The notes under the pieces: generated by a model
The model's input: only the letters and a program-made list of their open reading frames with translations
The model's database searches: none
What the model was told of the DNA's origin: nothing
Assembly (NCBI GenBank): GCA_017469645.1
Contig: JAFUFY010000077.1
Span: 1-60,482 of the forward strand
From: Campylobacter sp.
Lineage (GTDB): Bacteria > Campylobacterota > Campylobacteria > Campylobacterales > Campylobacteraceae
DNA: 60,482 bases
Direction: 5' to 3'
Program-made: the position numbers and the translations under genes
Shown: one piece after another, positions 16,310 to 25,927 of the stretch
Layout: every line of letters begins with the position of its first letter
How positions within the stretch are numbered: the first letter of the stretch is position 1

Positions 16310-17941
16310 ATGGAAAATATGTTTTGTTTTCAGTGTCAAGAAACAGCTAAAAATACTGCTTGCACGGTTAGCGGTGTATGTGGCAAAAAACCTGAAACGG
16401 CAGCTTTGCAAGACTTGCTTGTTTGGGTTAGCAAAGGGCTTTCGAGTGTCGCCTGTGCTCTTCGCAAAGATGGAAAAAGTGTGGATAAAGGCATTAATCA
16501 CAGAGTAACGCTAAATTTGTTTATCACAATTACAAATGCAAATTTTGATAATCCTGCTATCATCAAAGCTATCAAAGATACGCTAAATCTTAAAAAATCG
16601 CTTTTAGCCTGTCTTAGCGATACTTCAAATTTGCCCGAATTTGCACTTTGGGACGGTGATGAGAGTGAATTTTTTGTAAAAGCCAAAAAAGTCGGTGTTC
16701 TAAGCACAACTGATATTGATAAAAGAAGCCTTAAAGAGCTTATAACTTACGGATTAAAGGGTTTAGCTGCGTATTCTAAGCACGCAAATGCACTTTTAAA
16801 AGATGATGAGAGTGTTGATATTTTTATCCAAGAAGCTCTAAGTAAAACGCTTGATGATAGCCTAAGTATTGATGAGCTAATCGCACTTGCATTAGAAACC
16901 GGCAAATTTGGCGTAAATGGTATGGCACTACTTGATAGTGCAAATACAACTGCTTACGGCAATCCTGAAATAACGCAGGTAAATTTAGGCGTTGGAAAAA
17001 ATCCCGGAATTTTAATCTCAGGTCATGATTTAAGAGACCTTGAAATGCTATTAGAGCAGACAAAAGACACGGGCGTTGATGTTTATACGCACTCGGAAAT
17101 GCTTCCGGCTCACTATTATCCGTTTTTCAAAAAATATCCGAATTTAAAAGGAAATTACGGTAATGCGTGGTGGAAACAAAAAGATGAATTCGAGAAATTT
17201 AACGGACCAATTTTGATGACGACAAACTGTATAGTTCCACCGCCAGATAGCTATAAAGATAGACTTTACACAACAGGGGCTGCTGGATTTGAAGGCTGTA
17301 AGCATATAAAAGGCGAAATAGGGGAAATTAAAGATTTTTCAGAGCTTATCGAGCAAGCTAAAACCTGTGCCCCGCCAACCGAGCTTGAAAGCGGTAAAAT
17401 CATAGGTGGTTTTGCCCATGCACAAGTTTTTGCTCTTGCAGATAAAGTTGTAGAAGCGGTAAAATCAGGTGCGATTCGCAAATTTGTCGTTATGGCAGGT
17501 TGCGACGGACGGGCTAAATCAAGGGATTATTACGCTGAATTTGCAAAAGCCTTACCAAAAGACACCGTGATTTTAACCGCAGGGTGTGCTAAATACAAAT
17601 ATAATAAGTTAAATTTGGGCGATATAGGCGGTATTCCACGAGTGCTAGATGCAGGGCAATGTAACGACTCTTACTCTTTGGCGTTAATCGCACTTAAATT
17701 AAAAGAGATTTTTAATCTAAATGATATAAATGAGCTTCCTTTGGCATTTAATATCGCTTGGTACGAGCAAAAAGCGGTAATTGTGCTTTTGGCACTTTTG
17801 CATTTGGGTGTGAAAAATATACACTTAGGTCCTACGCTTCCTGCATTTTTATCGCCAAATGTGGCAAAAGTTTTAGTAGAAAATTTTGGTATAGCAGGGA
17901 TTGGCACGGTAGGAGATGATATGAAGTTGCTTGTAGGATAG
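16310..17941 (+). CDS. hcp: Hybrid cluster protein (hydroxylamine reductase type)
   Basis: Hcp reduces hydroxylamine in vitro and acts as an NO reductase or S-nitrosylase in vivo; it carries an Fe-S cluster and a hybrid Fe-S-O cluster. The N-terminal cysteines C6-x2-C9-x8-C18-x5-C24 are the class I spacing. Hybrid-cluster ligand regions are visible ([67 protein letters not shown]). The 543 residues are full length. The companion reductase Hcr is not adjacent. The divergent Crp/Fnr gene and operator indicate nitrosative-stress control. Confidence 0.95.
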   Translation: MENMFCFQCQETAKNTACTVSGVCGKKPETAALQDLLVWVSKGLSSVACALRKDGKSVDKGINHRVTLNLFITITNANFDNPAIIKAIKDTLNLKKSLLACLSDTSNLPEFALWDGDESEFFVKAKKVGVLSTTDIDKRSLKELITYGLKGLAAYSKHANALLKDDESVDIFIQEALSKTLDDSLSIDELIALALETGKFGVNGMALLDSANTTAYGNPEITQVNLGVGKNPGILISGHDLRDLEMLLEQTKDTGVDVYTHSEMLPAHYYPFFKKYPNLKGNYGNAWWKQKDEFEKFNGPILMTTNCIVPPPDSYKDRLYTTGAAGFEGCKHIKGEIGEIKDFSELIEQAKTCAPPTELESGKIIGGFAHAQVFALADKVVEAVKSGAIRKFVVMAGCDGRAKSRDYYAEFAKALPKDTVILTAGCAKYKYNKLNLGDIGGIPRVLDAGQCNDSYSLALIALKLKEIFNLNDINELPLAFNIAWYEQKAVIVLLALLHLGVKNIHLGPTLPAFLSPNVAKVLVENFGIAGIGTVGDDMKLLVG

Positions 17942-17963
17942 ATACTAATTCTAATTTATAAAC

Positions 17964-18017
17964 TGCAACAATTTGTTGCATAAAATCTCGCAATGACATC
18001 GATTTTGTCATTGCGAG
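17964..18017. repeat. Two palindromes after hcp, one built from REP half-sites
   Basis: TGCAACAATTTGTTGCA at 17964-17980 is an 8-1-8 inverted repeat. At 17987-18017 two facing copies of the REP word (CTCGCAATGACA and TGTCATTGCGAG) form a 12-bp stem around a 7-nt loop. Together they may terminate hcp. No T-run follows. Confidence 0.5.
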
Positions 18018-18134
18018 AAGAGTAGTGAAAATATATATAAAATCTTACTTTATCTTTTTAAAATTTATATCAAATCCTATGTATTAAGCAGAATTTATGT
18101 AAAATGTGCTTTTTAAAAATTAAAAGGAACAAAT

Positions 18135-19028
18135 TTGGGAAGTCATAAAAACGCAGAGCTAAAAGAAATTTTACTTAAACGCAAAGCCAAACGAGAGCAA
18201 AATGCTAAACCAAAAATAGAAAATATCAGCATTACAAAAGCCGAAAAATTTAGAGCTAAAAAAGAACTAGAATTAGAGCTTCAAAAAAGAAATAACCCAA
18301 ATTTTAGAGATTATGATAAAGACCCGTTAATAATAAAATGCTATGATGATATTTTTTGGTTTTATGGTCGTATTAGTGCGCCATTTATATTTAGCTTATT
18401 TTTATGTGCTATTTTTACTGAAATGTATAGTGGCGACTTAACGCTTAGAGAAACTATTATTGTAATTATTGTGCCGTTATTATGGATAATTTATATTTAC
18501 ATAAAGCACAAATCTTTTCAAGACTACAAAATAAAATTTACAAATATGTATATAGAATTTATACATAAAGGAAAAATAAGAAAATCTTGTCCTGTTGTAG
18601 AAAACGAGCTTATAAAACCATTTTTTGTATTTGCTTATAATGATAATAATGACAAAATTTTTTTGATTTTACTTAGTTATATTTTTAAATTTCTTACGAT
18701 AGTAATTTTTTTTGTTATAGGAATAGCTAACCAAGAGCCATTTGTATTTTTATTTCCTATTTTTATATATTTGGTAAATTTTTTAATAAAATTTGTTCTG
18801 TATATATCGATAAATGGGCATTTAAAAGGATTTAAATTTTTTTGTTGTATAAGAGTGTGCGAACAACACAATCCAGCACATTGGTATAAAGATGAAGAAA
18901 TTTACGGAGCACATTTAATTTATCTTTATAATAATACGGTCTATGATGAGGTCAAAAAATACTTTCTACAAAGAAATATAAACATAGATAATTTGCCCAA
19001 AAGATATTTTAATTTATTTGAAATTTAA
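18135..19028 (+). CDS. Membrane protein of a three-member paralogous family, unknown function
   Basis: Family unknown. The 297 residues start with a charged, lysine-rich stretch (1-55), followed by a RDYDKDPLIIK motif. Four hydrophobic segments lie at about 75-95, 113-128, 178-198 and 203-222. The cytoplasm-like C-terminus contains LIYLYNNTVYDEVKKYFLQRNINIDNL. The motif near the first helix and the C-terminal EVKKYFLQRxNINID segment match the two proteins at 27034-28504. The TTG start at 18135 has AAAAGGA upstream, the same start style as its paralogs. It is AT-rich and bordered by REP-like sequence and a terminator, which suggests accessory DNA. No enzyme motif was seen. Confidence 0.75.
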   Translation: MGSHKNAELKEILLKRKAKREQNAKPKIENISITKAEKFRAKKELELELQKRNNPNFRDYDKDPLIIKCYDDIFWFYGRISAPFIFSLFLCAIFTEMYSGDLTLRETIIVIIVPLLWIIYIYIKHKSFQDYKIKFTNMYIEFIHKGKIRKSCPVVENELIKPFFVFAYNDNNDKIFLILLSYIFKFLTIVIFFVIGIANQEPFVFLFPIFIYLVNFLIKFVLYISINGHLKGFKFFCCIRVCEQHNPAHWYKDEEIYGAHLIYLYNNTVYDEVKKYFLQRNINIDNLPKRYFNLFEI

Positions 19029-19032
19029 AAAT

Positions 19033-19060
19033 CCCTTGCGAATTTGAAAATTCACAAGGG
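19033..19060. terminator. Bidirectional terminator
   Basis: Stem CCCTTG/CAAGGG extended by GAATTT/AAATTC across one mismatch, between the convergent ends of the membrane-protein gene and rplS. Confidence 0.7.
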
Positions 19061-19080
19061 TTATGAGATTAAGTTCGTAA

Positions 19081-19437
19081 TTATTTTCTAAGTTCTTTGA
19101 TTTTAGCAGCTTTACCGCGTCTTTCGCGTAGATAGAATAGTTTTGAGCGTCTAACACGACCTCTTCTTAGAACTTCGATACCTTCGATACTTTCACTAAA
19201 AATAGGGAAAATTCTTTCAACGCCAACATTGTTTGCACCTATTTTGCGGATAATAAATGTTTCACCAACGCCGCTTCCGCGTCTAGCTATACAAACGCCT
19301 TCAAAATTTTGAACTCTGCTTTTATCTCCTTCTCTAATGCGAAGTGCGACTTTTAGAGTATCGCCTGCACGGAACTCAGGGACAGCTTTACTAGCGATTT
19401 GAGCGTTTTCAAATGCTTCGATATATTTATTTCTCAT
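19081..19437 (-). CDS. rplS: 50S ribosomal protein L19
   Basis: A 118-residue L19, which sits at the 30S-50S interface. The signature stretch [19 protein letters not shown] and the C-terminal [21 protein letters not shown] are clear. It is the last gene of the ffh-rpsP-khpA-rimM-trmD-rplS run on the minus strand. Its start overlaps the trmD stop by 4 nt, so translation is probably coupled. A bidirectional terminator follows. The gene order is the same in C. jejuni and close to the E. coli trmD operon. Confidence 0.97.
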   Translation of the reverse strand: MRNKYIEAFENAQIASKAVPEFRAGDTLKVALRIREGDKSRVQNFEGVCIARRGSGVGETFIIRKIGANNVGVERIFPIFSESIEGIEVLRRGRVRRSKLFYLRERRGKAAKIKELRK

Positions 19438-20141
19438 AGTTTTCCTTTGTTTTGGCGATCTTTGATTTTGCGGAACATATCGGGGCGAAAGAACCTTGTT
19501 TTAGAGTTCGCCAGTTTGAATTTCAAAGCTTGTATTTTAGCATGGTTACCCTTTAAAAACTCTGAAATTATGAAAAAATTTTCAAAATTATCAGGTTTTG
19601 CAAAGGACGGAGCTTCTAAAAGTTCATTTTCAAAACTCTCTTCGAGCAACGAACTTTCATTTCCCAAGACACCTTTTAAATTTCGTGCGATACTATCGCA
19701 CATACAAAGTGCCGGTAACTCGCCGCCTGTTAGCACAAAATCGCCTATGCAAAAAACTTCATTTACATATTTTTCGATAATGCGTTCATCGATTCCTTCG
19801 TATCTGCCACAAATAAAGCATAAATTTTGCTCCTTACTTAGCCGTTTTGCGTCATTTTGAGTAAATTTTTTACCAACAGGAGTAAGATAGATAAATTTAA
19901 CATTTTCAAATTTAGAATTTACTTCTTTTATGGTGTTTGACAAAGGTTCGCACTGCATTAAAAGACCTGCACCACCACCAATCATATACTCATCAACTTT
20001 TTTATATCTGTTTGTCGTAAATTCTCGTGGGTTGAAAAAATGTGTTTTTATGAGATTTTTCTCAACCGCTCTTTTTAAAATAGAATCCCCAAAATAGGGC
20101 TTTACGAGATTTTCAAATAGCGTGATAAATATAAAATTCAT
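19434..20141 (-). CDS. trmD: tRNA (guanine-N1-)-methyltransferase
   Basis: TrmD methylates G37 of tRNAs reading CNN and CGG codons, preventing +1 frameshifting; it binds SAM in a trefoil knot. Visible features are the [13 protein letters not shown] segment and the knot core [32 protein letters not shown], given here only as a block at residues about 110-140. The C-terminal PDNFENF resembles the usual substrate-binding helix region. At 235 residues it is full length. It overlaps rimM and rplS by 4 nt each. Confidence 0.96.
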   Translation of the reverse strand: MNFIFITLFENLVKPYFGDSILKRAVEKNLIKTHFFNPREFTTNRYKKVDEYMIGGGAGLLMQCEPLSNTIKEVNSKFENVKFIYLTPVGKKFTQNDAKRLSKEQNLCFICGRYEGIDERIIEKYVNEVFCIGDFVLTGGELPALCMCDSIARNLKGVLGNESSLLEESFENELLEAPSFAKPDNFENFFIISEFLKGNHAKIQALKFKLANSKTRFFRPDMFRKIKDRQNKGKL

Positions 20142-20668
20142 GAATTTTCTAAAATCGCTTTTGCATTTTTGGTGTAGATTTTTTTATCATTTAGTGAAAT
20201 TTTTTCAACAAAATTCTCAATATAAGGGACAAAAAAAGTTTTTGGCAAACCAATTTCTGCCAAATTTTGCGAAGTGGTTACTTCAAAAAGATAATTTGCC
20301 CCTGTTTCAATAATATCGCTAACCGTGCCTAAAATTTGCGAATTTTCGCAAATTTCAAGCCCCATAATATCAAAATAAAAAAACTCATCTTTATTTAATT
20401 TGCACGATTTTTTGGTAGCTTCTTTGGTTTGATAAAGCGTTTGATTTATCAAATTTGTAGCTTTTTCAATACTATCAAAGCCGACAAAAATAACGCTAGA
20501 ATTTGCACTAGAAAAAGATAAAATTTCTAAAATTTCGCCTGTGCTAAGAAAAAATTTAGCACCTTTTTTAAACTGCTTAGGGAAGTCGCTTTTATCGTGG
20601 AGTTTTAAAGCTCCTTTTAGACCGATAGTTTTGCCGATTTTAGCGACTTCTAAAAGCTCATCAGGCAT
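20138..20668 (-). CDS. rimM: 16S rRNA maturation factor RimM
   Basis: RimM assists late 30S assembly at the 16S 3' domain near S19. The N-terminal half has the [16 protein letters not shown] segment (residues 7-22). The C-terminal half is a PRC-barrel containing [11 protein letters not shown] and [10 protein letters not shown]. At 176 residues it is standard. It is flanked by khpA (8-nt overlap) and trmD (4-nt overlap), the classical rRNA/tRNA maturation order. Confidence 0.95.
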   Translation of the reverse strand: MPDELLEVAKIGKTIGLKGALKLHDKSDFPKQFKKGAKFFLSTGEILEILSFSSANSSVIFVGFDSIEKATNLINQTLYQTKEATKKSCKLNKDEFFYFDIMGLEICENSQILGTVSDIIETGANYLFEVTTSQNLAEIGLPKTFFVPYIENFVEKISLNDKKIYTKNAKAILENS

Positions 20669-20903
20669 CTGCTGCTTTGACCGTGATTTTGTATTGAGTA
20701 GGATCTTTGGCTTTGTAGCCTAAAATAACCGTTTTTATGGCGTTTATCATTTTACCGTCTTTGCCTATGAGTTTGCCTGTGTCGGCTTTATCGGCATAGA
20801 TAATAATTTCCGTAAATTCTTCACTCACATTTTTTTCTGTGCGAACAGAATTTGGATAATCCGCAATCATTATTGCGTATTGTTTTAAAAAATTTTCAAC
20901 CAT
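20661..20903 (-). CDS. khpA: KH-domain RNA-binding protein (KhpA-like)
   Basis: An 80-residue single KH-domain protein. The GKDGKMINAIK GxxG loop is visible at about residues 53-63, in the order typical of KhpA encoded next to rpsP. In other bacteria KhpA binds RNA, often with KhpB, and affects envelope growth. The start lies 2 nt after the rpsP stop, so it is in the same transcript. An older name for the group is UPF0109 or YlqC. Confidence 0.92.
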   Translation of the reverse strand: MVENFLKQYAIMIADYPNSVRTEKNVSEEFTEIIIYADKADTGKLIGKDGKMINAIKTVILGYKAKDPTQYKITVKAADA

Positions 20904-20905
20904 AA

Positions 20906-21133
20906 TTATTTACTTGTGATTTGAGCAACTCTTTGGCTAAGTTTAGCACCTACGCCTTTCCAGTAAGCTAATCTTTCAGCGTCAAATTTAACATCAACGC
21001 CTTCGCTCATAGGGTTGTAAAAGCCGATAGTTTCGATGAAACCGCCGTCTCTTCTTTTTCTGCTATCTGTAACAACTATACGATAAAAAGGTCTTTTTTT
21101 GCGACCGATTCTTGTTAGTCTAACAACTGTCAT
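20906..21133 (-). CDS. rpsP: 30S ribosomal protein S16
   Basis: A 75-residue S16 with the diagnostic start [20 protein letters not shown] and the [12 protein letters not shown] loop. It binds 16S rRNA early and shapes the 5' and central domains. It opens the rpsP-khpA-rimM-trmD-rplS group, with a GGAG ribosome site just before its ATG. A hairpin lies between it and ffh. Confidence 0.97.
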   Translation of the reverse strand: MTVVRLTRIGRKKRPFYRIVVTDSRKRRDGGFIETIGFYNPMSEGVDVKFDAERLAYWKGVGAKLSQRVAQITSK

Positions 21134-21169
21134 TTTTTTCTCCTTAAAAATGTTTAAATTTAAAGTTTT

Positions 21170-21195
21170 AAAATGTCCGCCAATACAGACATTTT
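21170..21195 (-). promoter_or_regulatory. Hairpin between ffh and rpsP
   Basis: An 8-bp stem (AAAATGTC/GACATTTT) in the 74-nt spacer on the minus strand, 13 nt after the ffh stop. It could partly terminate or stabilise the upstream transcript, or lie in the rpsP leader. Confidence 0.4.
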
Positions 21196-21207
21196 AAAGC
21201 CCTAAAC

Positions 21208-22539
21208 TTAGTTAGGGTAGCCTTTTGGCACGATTGAGGCTAAGCCTTGCATACCGCCTTTGGCTGAAAATTTCTTAGCTAACTTAGCTGCGTTTGTAAA
21301 TTGTTTTAAGAAATGATTTACTTCTACTTGCGAAAGCCCTGCGCCCTGAGCTAGTCGGCGTTTGCGTGAATTGTTTAACAAATCAGGGTTTTCTCGCTCT
21401 TTTGGCGTCATAGAATTTATCATTGCCTTAATGTGAATAATCTCTTTTGAGTTATCCAAATCAATGTCATTTATTTTATTTGCCATGCCTGAAAGCCCAG
21501 GAATCATGCCGATTAAATTCTTCATATTTCCTAGTTTTTTAACACTTTCAAGCTGATTTATAAAATCGTTAAAGTTAAATTGTCCTTTTTTAATCTTTTT
21601 ATTTAAAATTTTTGCTTCTTTTTCGTCAAATACGGCTGCTGTTTTTTCAACCAAAGTCGCCAAATCGCCTTCGCCCATAATGCGACTTACAACACGGTCT
21701 GGGATAAAACCTTCTAAATCAGCCACTTTTTCGCCTGTTCCTATAAATCTAAGCGGGATATTTAGTTGTTTTGCGATACCAAATGCAACACCGCCTTTTG
21801 TATCAGCGTCAAATTTAGATAAAATCACGCCTGTAATGCCCAAAACTTCGTTAAAAGCTCCTGCTGATTTCACACCGTCTTGACCACTCATCGCATCGGC
21901 TACATAGAAAATTTCATGCGGGTTAATAGCTTTTTTAATCTCGCTAATTTGATTCATCAACGCTTCATCTATGGCAAGTCGTCCGGCAGTATCGACTAGT
22001 AAAACATCGTATAAACCAGAATTTGCTTTATTTAAAGCTTCTTTTGCCACTTTTATCGGATCGCTTTCGCCGTCAATGCTAAAAAGTTCAAGCTCGTTTG
22101 CCGCACAAAGCTGTTTTAGTTGCTCGACGGCTGCTAAGCGTTGCAAGTCACAAGCTGCGATTAAAACCTTTTTTTTGCGAAGTTTTAGATAGTTTGCTAG
22201 TTTTACTGTTGTGGTTGATTTACCGCTACCTTGAAGTCCTGCCATTAAGACGACAGTCGGGTTTTTATCGGCAAATACAAAGCCTTGATTTCCCGGAGCT
22301 GTTAAAATAGTGGTTAAATTTGATTTTATAGCGTCTAAAAATTGTTTTTGTCCGATTCCTGTGGCTTTTAGTTCGAGTTCGACTAAATTTAGAAATTCTT
22401 TTGTTACTTTGTGATGAACATCGGCTTTTAAAAGTGCTTTTTTTAGGGTATCAAGCGCATTTTTAAGCGCTTTTTCATCATCTATGATTCTAAGTTTATT
22501 AACGGCACTTTTAAACGATTCGCTTATAACTTCAAACAC
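21208..22539 (-). CDS. ffh: Signal recognition particle protein Ffh
   Basis: Ffh binds 4.5S RNA and signal sequences and docks with FtsY at the membrane. The N domain is followed by the GTPase G domain with the P-loop GLQGSGKSTTTVKLA, the DTAGR box and the SKFDADTKGG box (a serine where TKxD is usual). The methionine-rich M domain contains SMTPKERENPDLLNNSRKRR. The 443 residues are normal. It sits upstream of rpsP as in other Campylobacter. Confidence 0.96.
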   Translation of the reverse strand: MFEVISESFKSAVNKLRIIDDEKALKNALDTLKKALLKADVHHKVTKEFLNLVELELKATGIGQKQFLDAIKSNLTTILTAPGNQGFVFADKNPTVVLMAGLQGSGKSTTTVKLANYLKLRKKKVLIAACDLQRLAAVEQLKQLCAANELELFSIDGESDPIKVAKEALNKANSGLYDVLLVDTAGRLAIDEALMNQISEIKKAINPHEIFYVADAMSGQDGVKSAGAFNEVLGITGVILSKFDADTKGGVAFGIAKQLNIPLRFIGTGEKVADLEGFIPDRVVSRIMGEGDLATLVEKTAAVFDEKEAKILNKKIKKGQFNFNDFINQLESVKKLGNMKNLIGMIPGLSGMANKINDIDLDNSKEIIHIKAMINSMTPKERENPDLLNNSRKRRLAQGAGLSQVEVNHFLKQFTNAAKLAKKFSAKGGMQGLASIVPKGYPN

Positions 22540-22610
22540 TTTTAAGCCTTTCTAAATTAAATTCTAACAAAACGCTTATATTAGCAAAAAGTATCTTAAA
22601 ACTCATTGAA

Positions 22611-23360
22611 TTAAATATTTTTTGGCACTTCAAAGCCAAATTCGTTAAAGCTTTTATCTAAATTTGCTTTAAATTTAAGTCCCAAAATTTCGGTTTCATA
22701 AGCATGTAAAAACATTCTTTTGTTGCGATTTTTTCCGTATTTTTCATCACCGATTACGGCGTGATTAATGCTTGCTAAATGAACGCGAATTTGATGAGTT
22801 CTGCCTGTTTGGATATTTATTTTTACAAGCGACTTTTTACCGCTTACCATAAGCGGAAAAACTTCCGTAATCGCCGTTTTGCCGTCTTTTGAAATTTTCG
22901 AAATCGCTCCTGTTTTGGTTTTTAGCGTTAAAATCGGACTATCGATTACGATCTCTTCGCTTACAATCCCATTAACAATCGCCAAATAGGTCTTTTTGAC
23001 TTTCATATTTTTAAACTCTTTTATTGCCGTTTCCCTAAATTCGTCATTTTTGTAAAGCAAAATCACACCGCTTGTCTCTTTGTCAAGTCGGTTTAACAAA
23101 TTTGCGTTAAAAATTTTCTCTAAACTCTCGCTGGTTACGAAGTTTGGCTTATTTACGGCGATTAAATTTTCATCTTCGTAAATTTTCACAGGCTTTGCTA
23201 TTTTCTGCACGACAAATTTTGTATTTTCGCTCATAAGCTCTCTTGCAACTTTGATTTTAACACCCTTTGCACTTACAAGTCCGTCGTCTATGAGAGCCTT
23301 TGCTTCGTTGTTTGAGATATTTTCTTGAATCGCCAAAAGTTTATAAGCTTTTTCTTGCAT
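22611..23360 (-). CDS. RluA/RluD-type pseudouridine synthase
   Basis: An RNA pseudouridine synthase of 249 residues. The catalytic aspartate lies in NRLDKETSGVILL. The family motif INIQTGRTHQIRVHLA is intact, and the N-terminus is S4-like (AIQENISNNEAKALIDDGLV). The start is the ATG at 23358-23360, which shares one base with the waaA stop codon; a longer reading from 23468 would run through waaA coding sequence. The order glyQ-NIF3-Zn ribbon-waaA-rluA matches C. jejuni and H. pylori. The exact uridine target cannot be read from sequence. Confidence 0.9.
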   Translation of the reverse strand: MQEKAYKLLAIQENISNNEAKALIDDGLVSAKGVKIKVARELMSENTKFVVQKIAKPVKIYEDENLIAVNKPNFVTSESLEKIFNANLLNRLDKETSGVILLYKNDEFRETAIKEFKNMKVKKTYLAIVNGIVSEEIVIDSPILTLKTKTGAISKISKDGKTAITEVFPLMVSGKKSLVKINIQTGRTHQIRVHLASINHAVIGDEKYGKNRNKRMFLHAYETEILGLKFKANLDKSFNEFGFEVPKNI

Positions 23361-24487
23361 TAGATTTTTTCCTTTAATAAATTTATGATTTTTTCTAAAT
23401 CGCAAATTTGCGTGATTTTTGTCGGTTTTGGGTTTTTTAAATGCGAATTTATTTCGCTGGCTTTGCAAATTTGCAAATTTTCAACCAAATTATAAAGTGC
23501 TTTTTGGTTATGAAAATACTCGCCACTTATGATAGGAACGCCAAATTGTGCTATTTCTATCGGATTGTGTCCGCCGATTTTAGGCACAAAACTACCGCCT
23601 AAAATCACAATATCTGAAATAGCGTAAAAATTTATAAGTTCGCCAAGTGTGTCAAGGACGATAAAATCGCTTTTTAAGCCTAAATTTTGACTAAATTTTT
23701 CAAAACTTAGATTATGTTTTTTTGCGAAATTTTCGCAAATCCCAGCTACTTTTTCAAAGCGTTCAGGGTGGCGTGGAGCAAGGATATATTTGCAACCACT
23801 TTCTGGTATTAAATTTGCTAAAATCAGCTCTTCTTCGTCATCGTGTGTGCTAGCGATTGTGATTAGTTTTTTATCAAATTTTGCATAATTTTTGTTTGGC
23901 TTGGCTAAATTTGCACTTTTTATATTTCCACAAATTTGGATATTTTTTGCTCCTAGCTTGGCTAGGCGAGTGGCGTCTGTTTGGCTTTGGGCTAAAACCA
24001 AATCAATATTTGCAAAAATCATCTTGTAATAAAATTTAAATCTTAGATAATTTTTATAAGAATTATCAGAAATTCGTGCATTTAACAAAACGATATAAGA
24101 GCCGTTTTTCTTTGTGTAGCGAAACAAATTTAGCCAAAGTTCTGCTTCAAAAATAACGCAAATTTTTGACTTTTCTAGCCAAAAAGGAAGAAAATTTTCA
24201 AACGGCAAAAAACGCGAATTTGGCGTGATTTTTTTTGCCGCTGCAAAACCTGTCGCCGTTGTTGTGGTGATAGCGACGCTTTTAAATTTACTTACCAAAT
24301 TTGAAATAGCATTTACTTCGCCAAGGCTACAAGCGTGAAAATGTATGTCGCAAGGTGCAAATTTAGGATTTTTAAATAAAAAAAACCTAGCAGGTAGGCT
24401 TTTTGTGTATTTTGATTTAAAGCTTAAAATAAAAATAAACGGCAAGGATAAAATCCAAGCCGTCCAAGCTAAAAGATTGTAAATCAC
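23360..24487 (-). CDS. waaA: Kdo transferase (lipid A glycosylation)
   Basis: WaaA (KdtA) adds Kdo from CMP-Kdo to the lipid A precursor at the inner-membrane face, starting the lipooligosaccharide core. An N-terminal hydrophobic anchor (about residues 2-24) is followed by the family segment IHFHACSLGEVNAI and the C-terminal ILGGSFVPKIGGHNPIE donor-site block. The 375 residues are slightly short of the E. coli form but typical of the group. It overlaps the zinc-ribbon gene by 4 nt and shares a base with the pseudouridine synthase start. Confidence 0.95.
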   Translation of the reverse strand: MIYNLLAWTAWILSLPFIFILSFKSKYTKSLPARFFLFKNPKFAPCDIHFHACSLGEVNAISNLVSKFKSVAITTTTATGFAAAKKITPNSRFLPFENFLPFWLEKSKICVIFEAELWLNLFRYTKKNGSYIVLLNARISDNSYKNYLRFKFYYKMIFANIDLVLAQSQTDATRLAKLGAKNIQICGNIKSANLAKPNKNYAKFDKKLITIASTHDDEEELILANLIPESGCKYILAPRHPERFEKVAGICENFAKKHNLSFEKFSQNLGLKSDFIVLDTLGELINFYAISDIVILGGSFVPKIGGHNPIEIAQFGVPIISGEYFHNQKALYNLVENLQICKASEINSHLKNPKPTKITQICDLEKIINLLKEKI

Positions 24488-25191
24488 TCAGCTTCTTTGT
24501 ATAAAATTCTACCGCAATACGGGCATGTTACGATGTCATCACTTCTAATAACTGATGAATATGTTTTGTCGTTTAGTTTCATAAAACAGCCATAACATGC
24601 TTGTTTTTTTACAGGTATTACTGCCGTATTTCCTGCCCATTTGCGAATTTTTTCGTAAAATGAAAGCATTTTTTGGTTCATGCCGACGACTAGTTTATCT
24701 CTTTTTGCGTAAATTTCAGAGCGTTCTTTTTCGATTTCTTCGATTTGAGTTTTTAGACTTGCTTCAAGCTCGTCAAATTCGCTATTTAGTGCTTTTTCTT
24801 TTTCTTGTAACTCTTTTTGAGTTTGCTCTTTGTTGGCGACGATTTTTTCAAGTCTTTCGATTTCATCGTTTGCGGCTTCTAGGCTCTCTTTTGCGATCTC
24901 TTCTTCGACGCTTAGAGCTTTTATCTCTTTTTCAGTTTTTGCGGCACTGCTTTTTTTGCTTGAACTTTTGATTTTTGATGAAAAGTTGCTGATATGGGCG
25001 TTTGTTTGCGAAATTTGAGATTTAAGCTCGGCGATTTCGCCCGTTAAATTTGCGATTTCAGCCGATACGCTTGAAATTTCATCTTTTTTTGAATTTAGAC
25101 TTTTCTCTACACTAGCGATTTTTGGTTTAAAGCTATCAAGTTGCTTGTCATATTCGCTAAGCTCAACAAGTTGTGTAAGATATTTATTCAT
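24484..25191 (-). CDS. Coiled-coil zinc-ribbon protein, homologue of H. pylori HP0958
   Basis: Residues about 15-170 form a long charged coiled coil. The C-terminal zinc ribbon has two CxxC pairs (CYGC and CPYC) about 25 residues apart. Size, architecture and position between the NIF3 gene and waaA match HP0958 of Helicobacter pylori. HP0958 supports flagellar gene expression by stabilising RpoN and binding flaA mRNA. The role here is uncertain, because this genome lacks csrA at its usual place and may be non-flagellate. The start overlaps nothing upstream; the stop overlaps waaA by 4 nt. Confidence 0.88.
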   Translation of the reverse strand: MNKYLTQLVELSEYDKQLDSFKPKIASVEKSLNSKKDEISSVSAEIANLTGEIAELKSQISQTNAHISNFSSKIKSSSKKSSAAKTEKEIKALSVEEEIAKESLEAANDEIERLEKIVANKEQTQKELQEKEKALNSEFDELEASLKTQIEEIEKERSEIYAKRDKLVVGMNQKMLSFYEKIRKWAGNTAVIPVKKQACYGCFMKLNDKTYSSVIRSDDIVTCPYCGRILYKEAE

Positions 25192-25204
25192 TTTTTTCCT
25201 TTTT

Positions 25205-25927
25205 CTAATAATACTTAAATGGATTTATTGAATTTGTTATTATAACTTCAATTTGATTTTTTTGCAAGAAAGGTTGCAATGAAGCCCCAAAATAGCGTTC
25301 GCTCTCAAAGTGGTTAATGTCTATCAAACTGACATTATTTTCAAAATTTTCTAACGCCGTGTGGTATTTGACATCGCCTGTTAAAAAACAATCCACGCCT
25401 AAATTTGAAGCAAATTCGCTACCGCTTCCCGTGCAAAGTGCGATAGTTTTGATATTTTCTTTGGTTTTTACGGCTCTTAAATTTGAAATTTGCAATTTTT
25501 CTTTAATATCCCTTGCCAAATCATCAAATTTCATATCGATTTTCATAAAAACAATAAAATCTTTAATATCTGTAATCTCGTATTTTAGGACATTTTCGGC
25601 TACAAATTTATTTAAAATGTGCTTGTCGTAATTTGTATGAAGCGAAATCAAAGATATATTTTTTTGCACCATTTTATAGATTAAATTCGCAGGATACAAA
25701 CTCGGATTTAGCGATTTTAAACCTTTAAAAATGAGTGGGTGGTGCGTGATAAAAAGCGAATTTGGCTTTGCGTTTTCCACCAAAGCACTATCTAAATCAA
25801 GGCTAAGATAAATTCGCTCAAATTCGGTGTTAAAATCTCCCAAAATGAGCCCAGAGTTATCCCAACTTTCTTGGTCGCAAAATGGTGCGATTTCGTCTAA
25901 AATGGCGTAAATTTCCGATATTTTCAT
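25205..25927 (-). CDS. NIF3-family metal-binding protein (GTP cyclohydrolase I type 2-like)
   Basis: A 240-residue member of the NIF3/YbgI family, whose toroidal hexamers bind a dinuclear metal site. Recognisable parts are [10 protein letters not shown] near the start, the metal-ligand segment [11 protein letters not shown], and SLHTNYD. The C-terminal part has CTGSGSEF and LTGDVKYH before a final DINHFESER metal-ligand block. Biochemical function is unproven. It overlaps glyQ by 4 nt and lies 13 nt before the zinc-ribbon gene. Confidence 0.9.
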   Translation of the reverse strand: MKISEIYAILDEIAPFCDQESWDNSGLILGDFNTEFERIYLSLDLDSALVENAKPNSLFITHHPLIFKGLKSLNPSLYPANLIYKMVQKNISLISLHTNYDKHILNKFVAENVLKYEITDIKDFIVFMKIDMKFDDLARDIKEKLQISNLRAVKTKENIKTIALCTGSGSEFASNLGVDCFLTGDVKYHTALENFENNVSLIDINHFESERYFGASLQPFLQKNQIEVIITNSINPFKYY

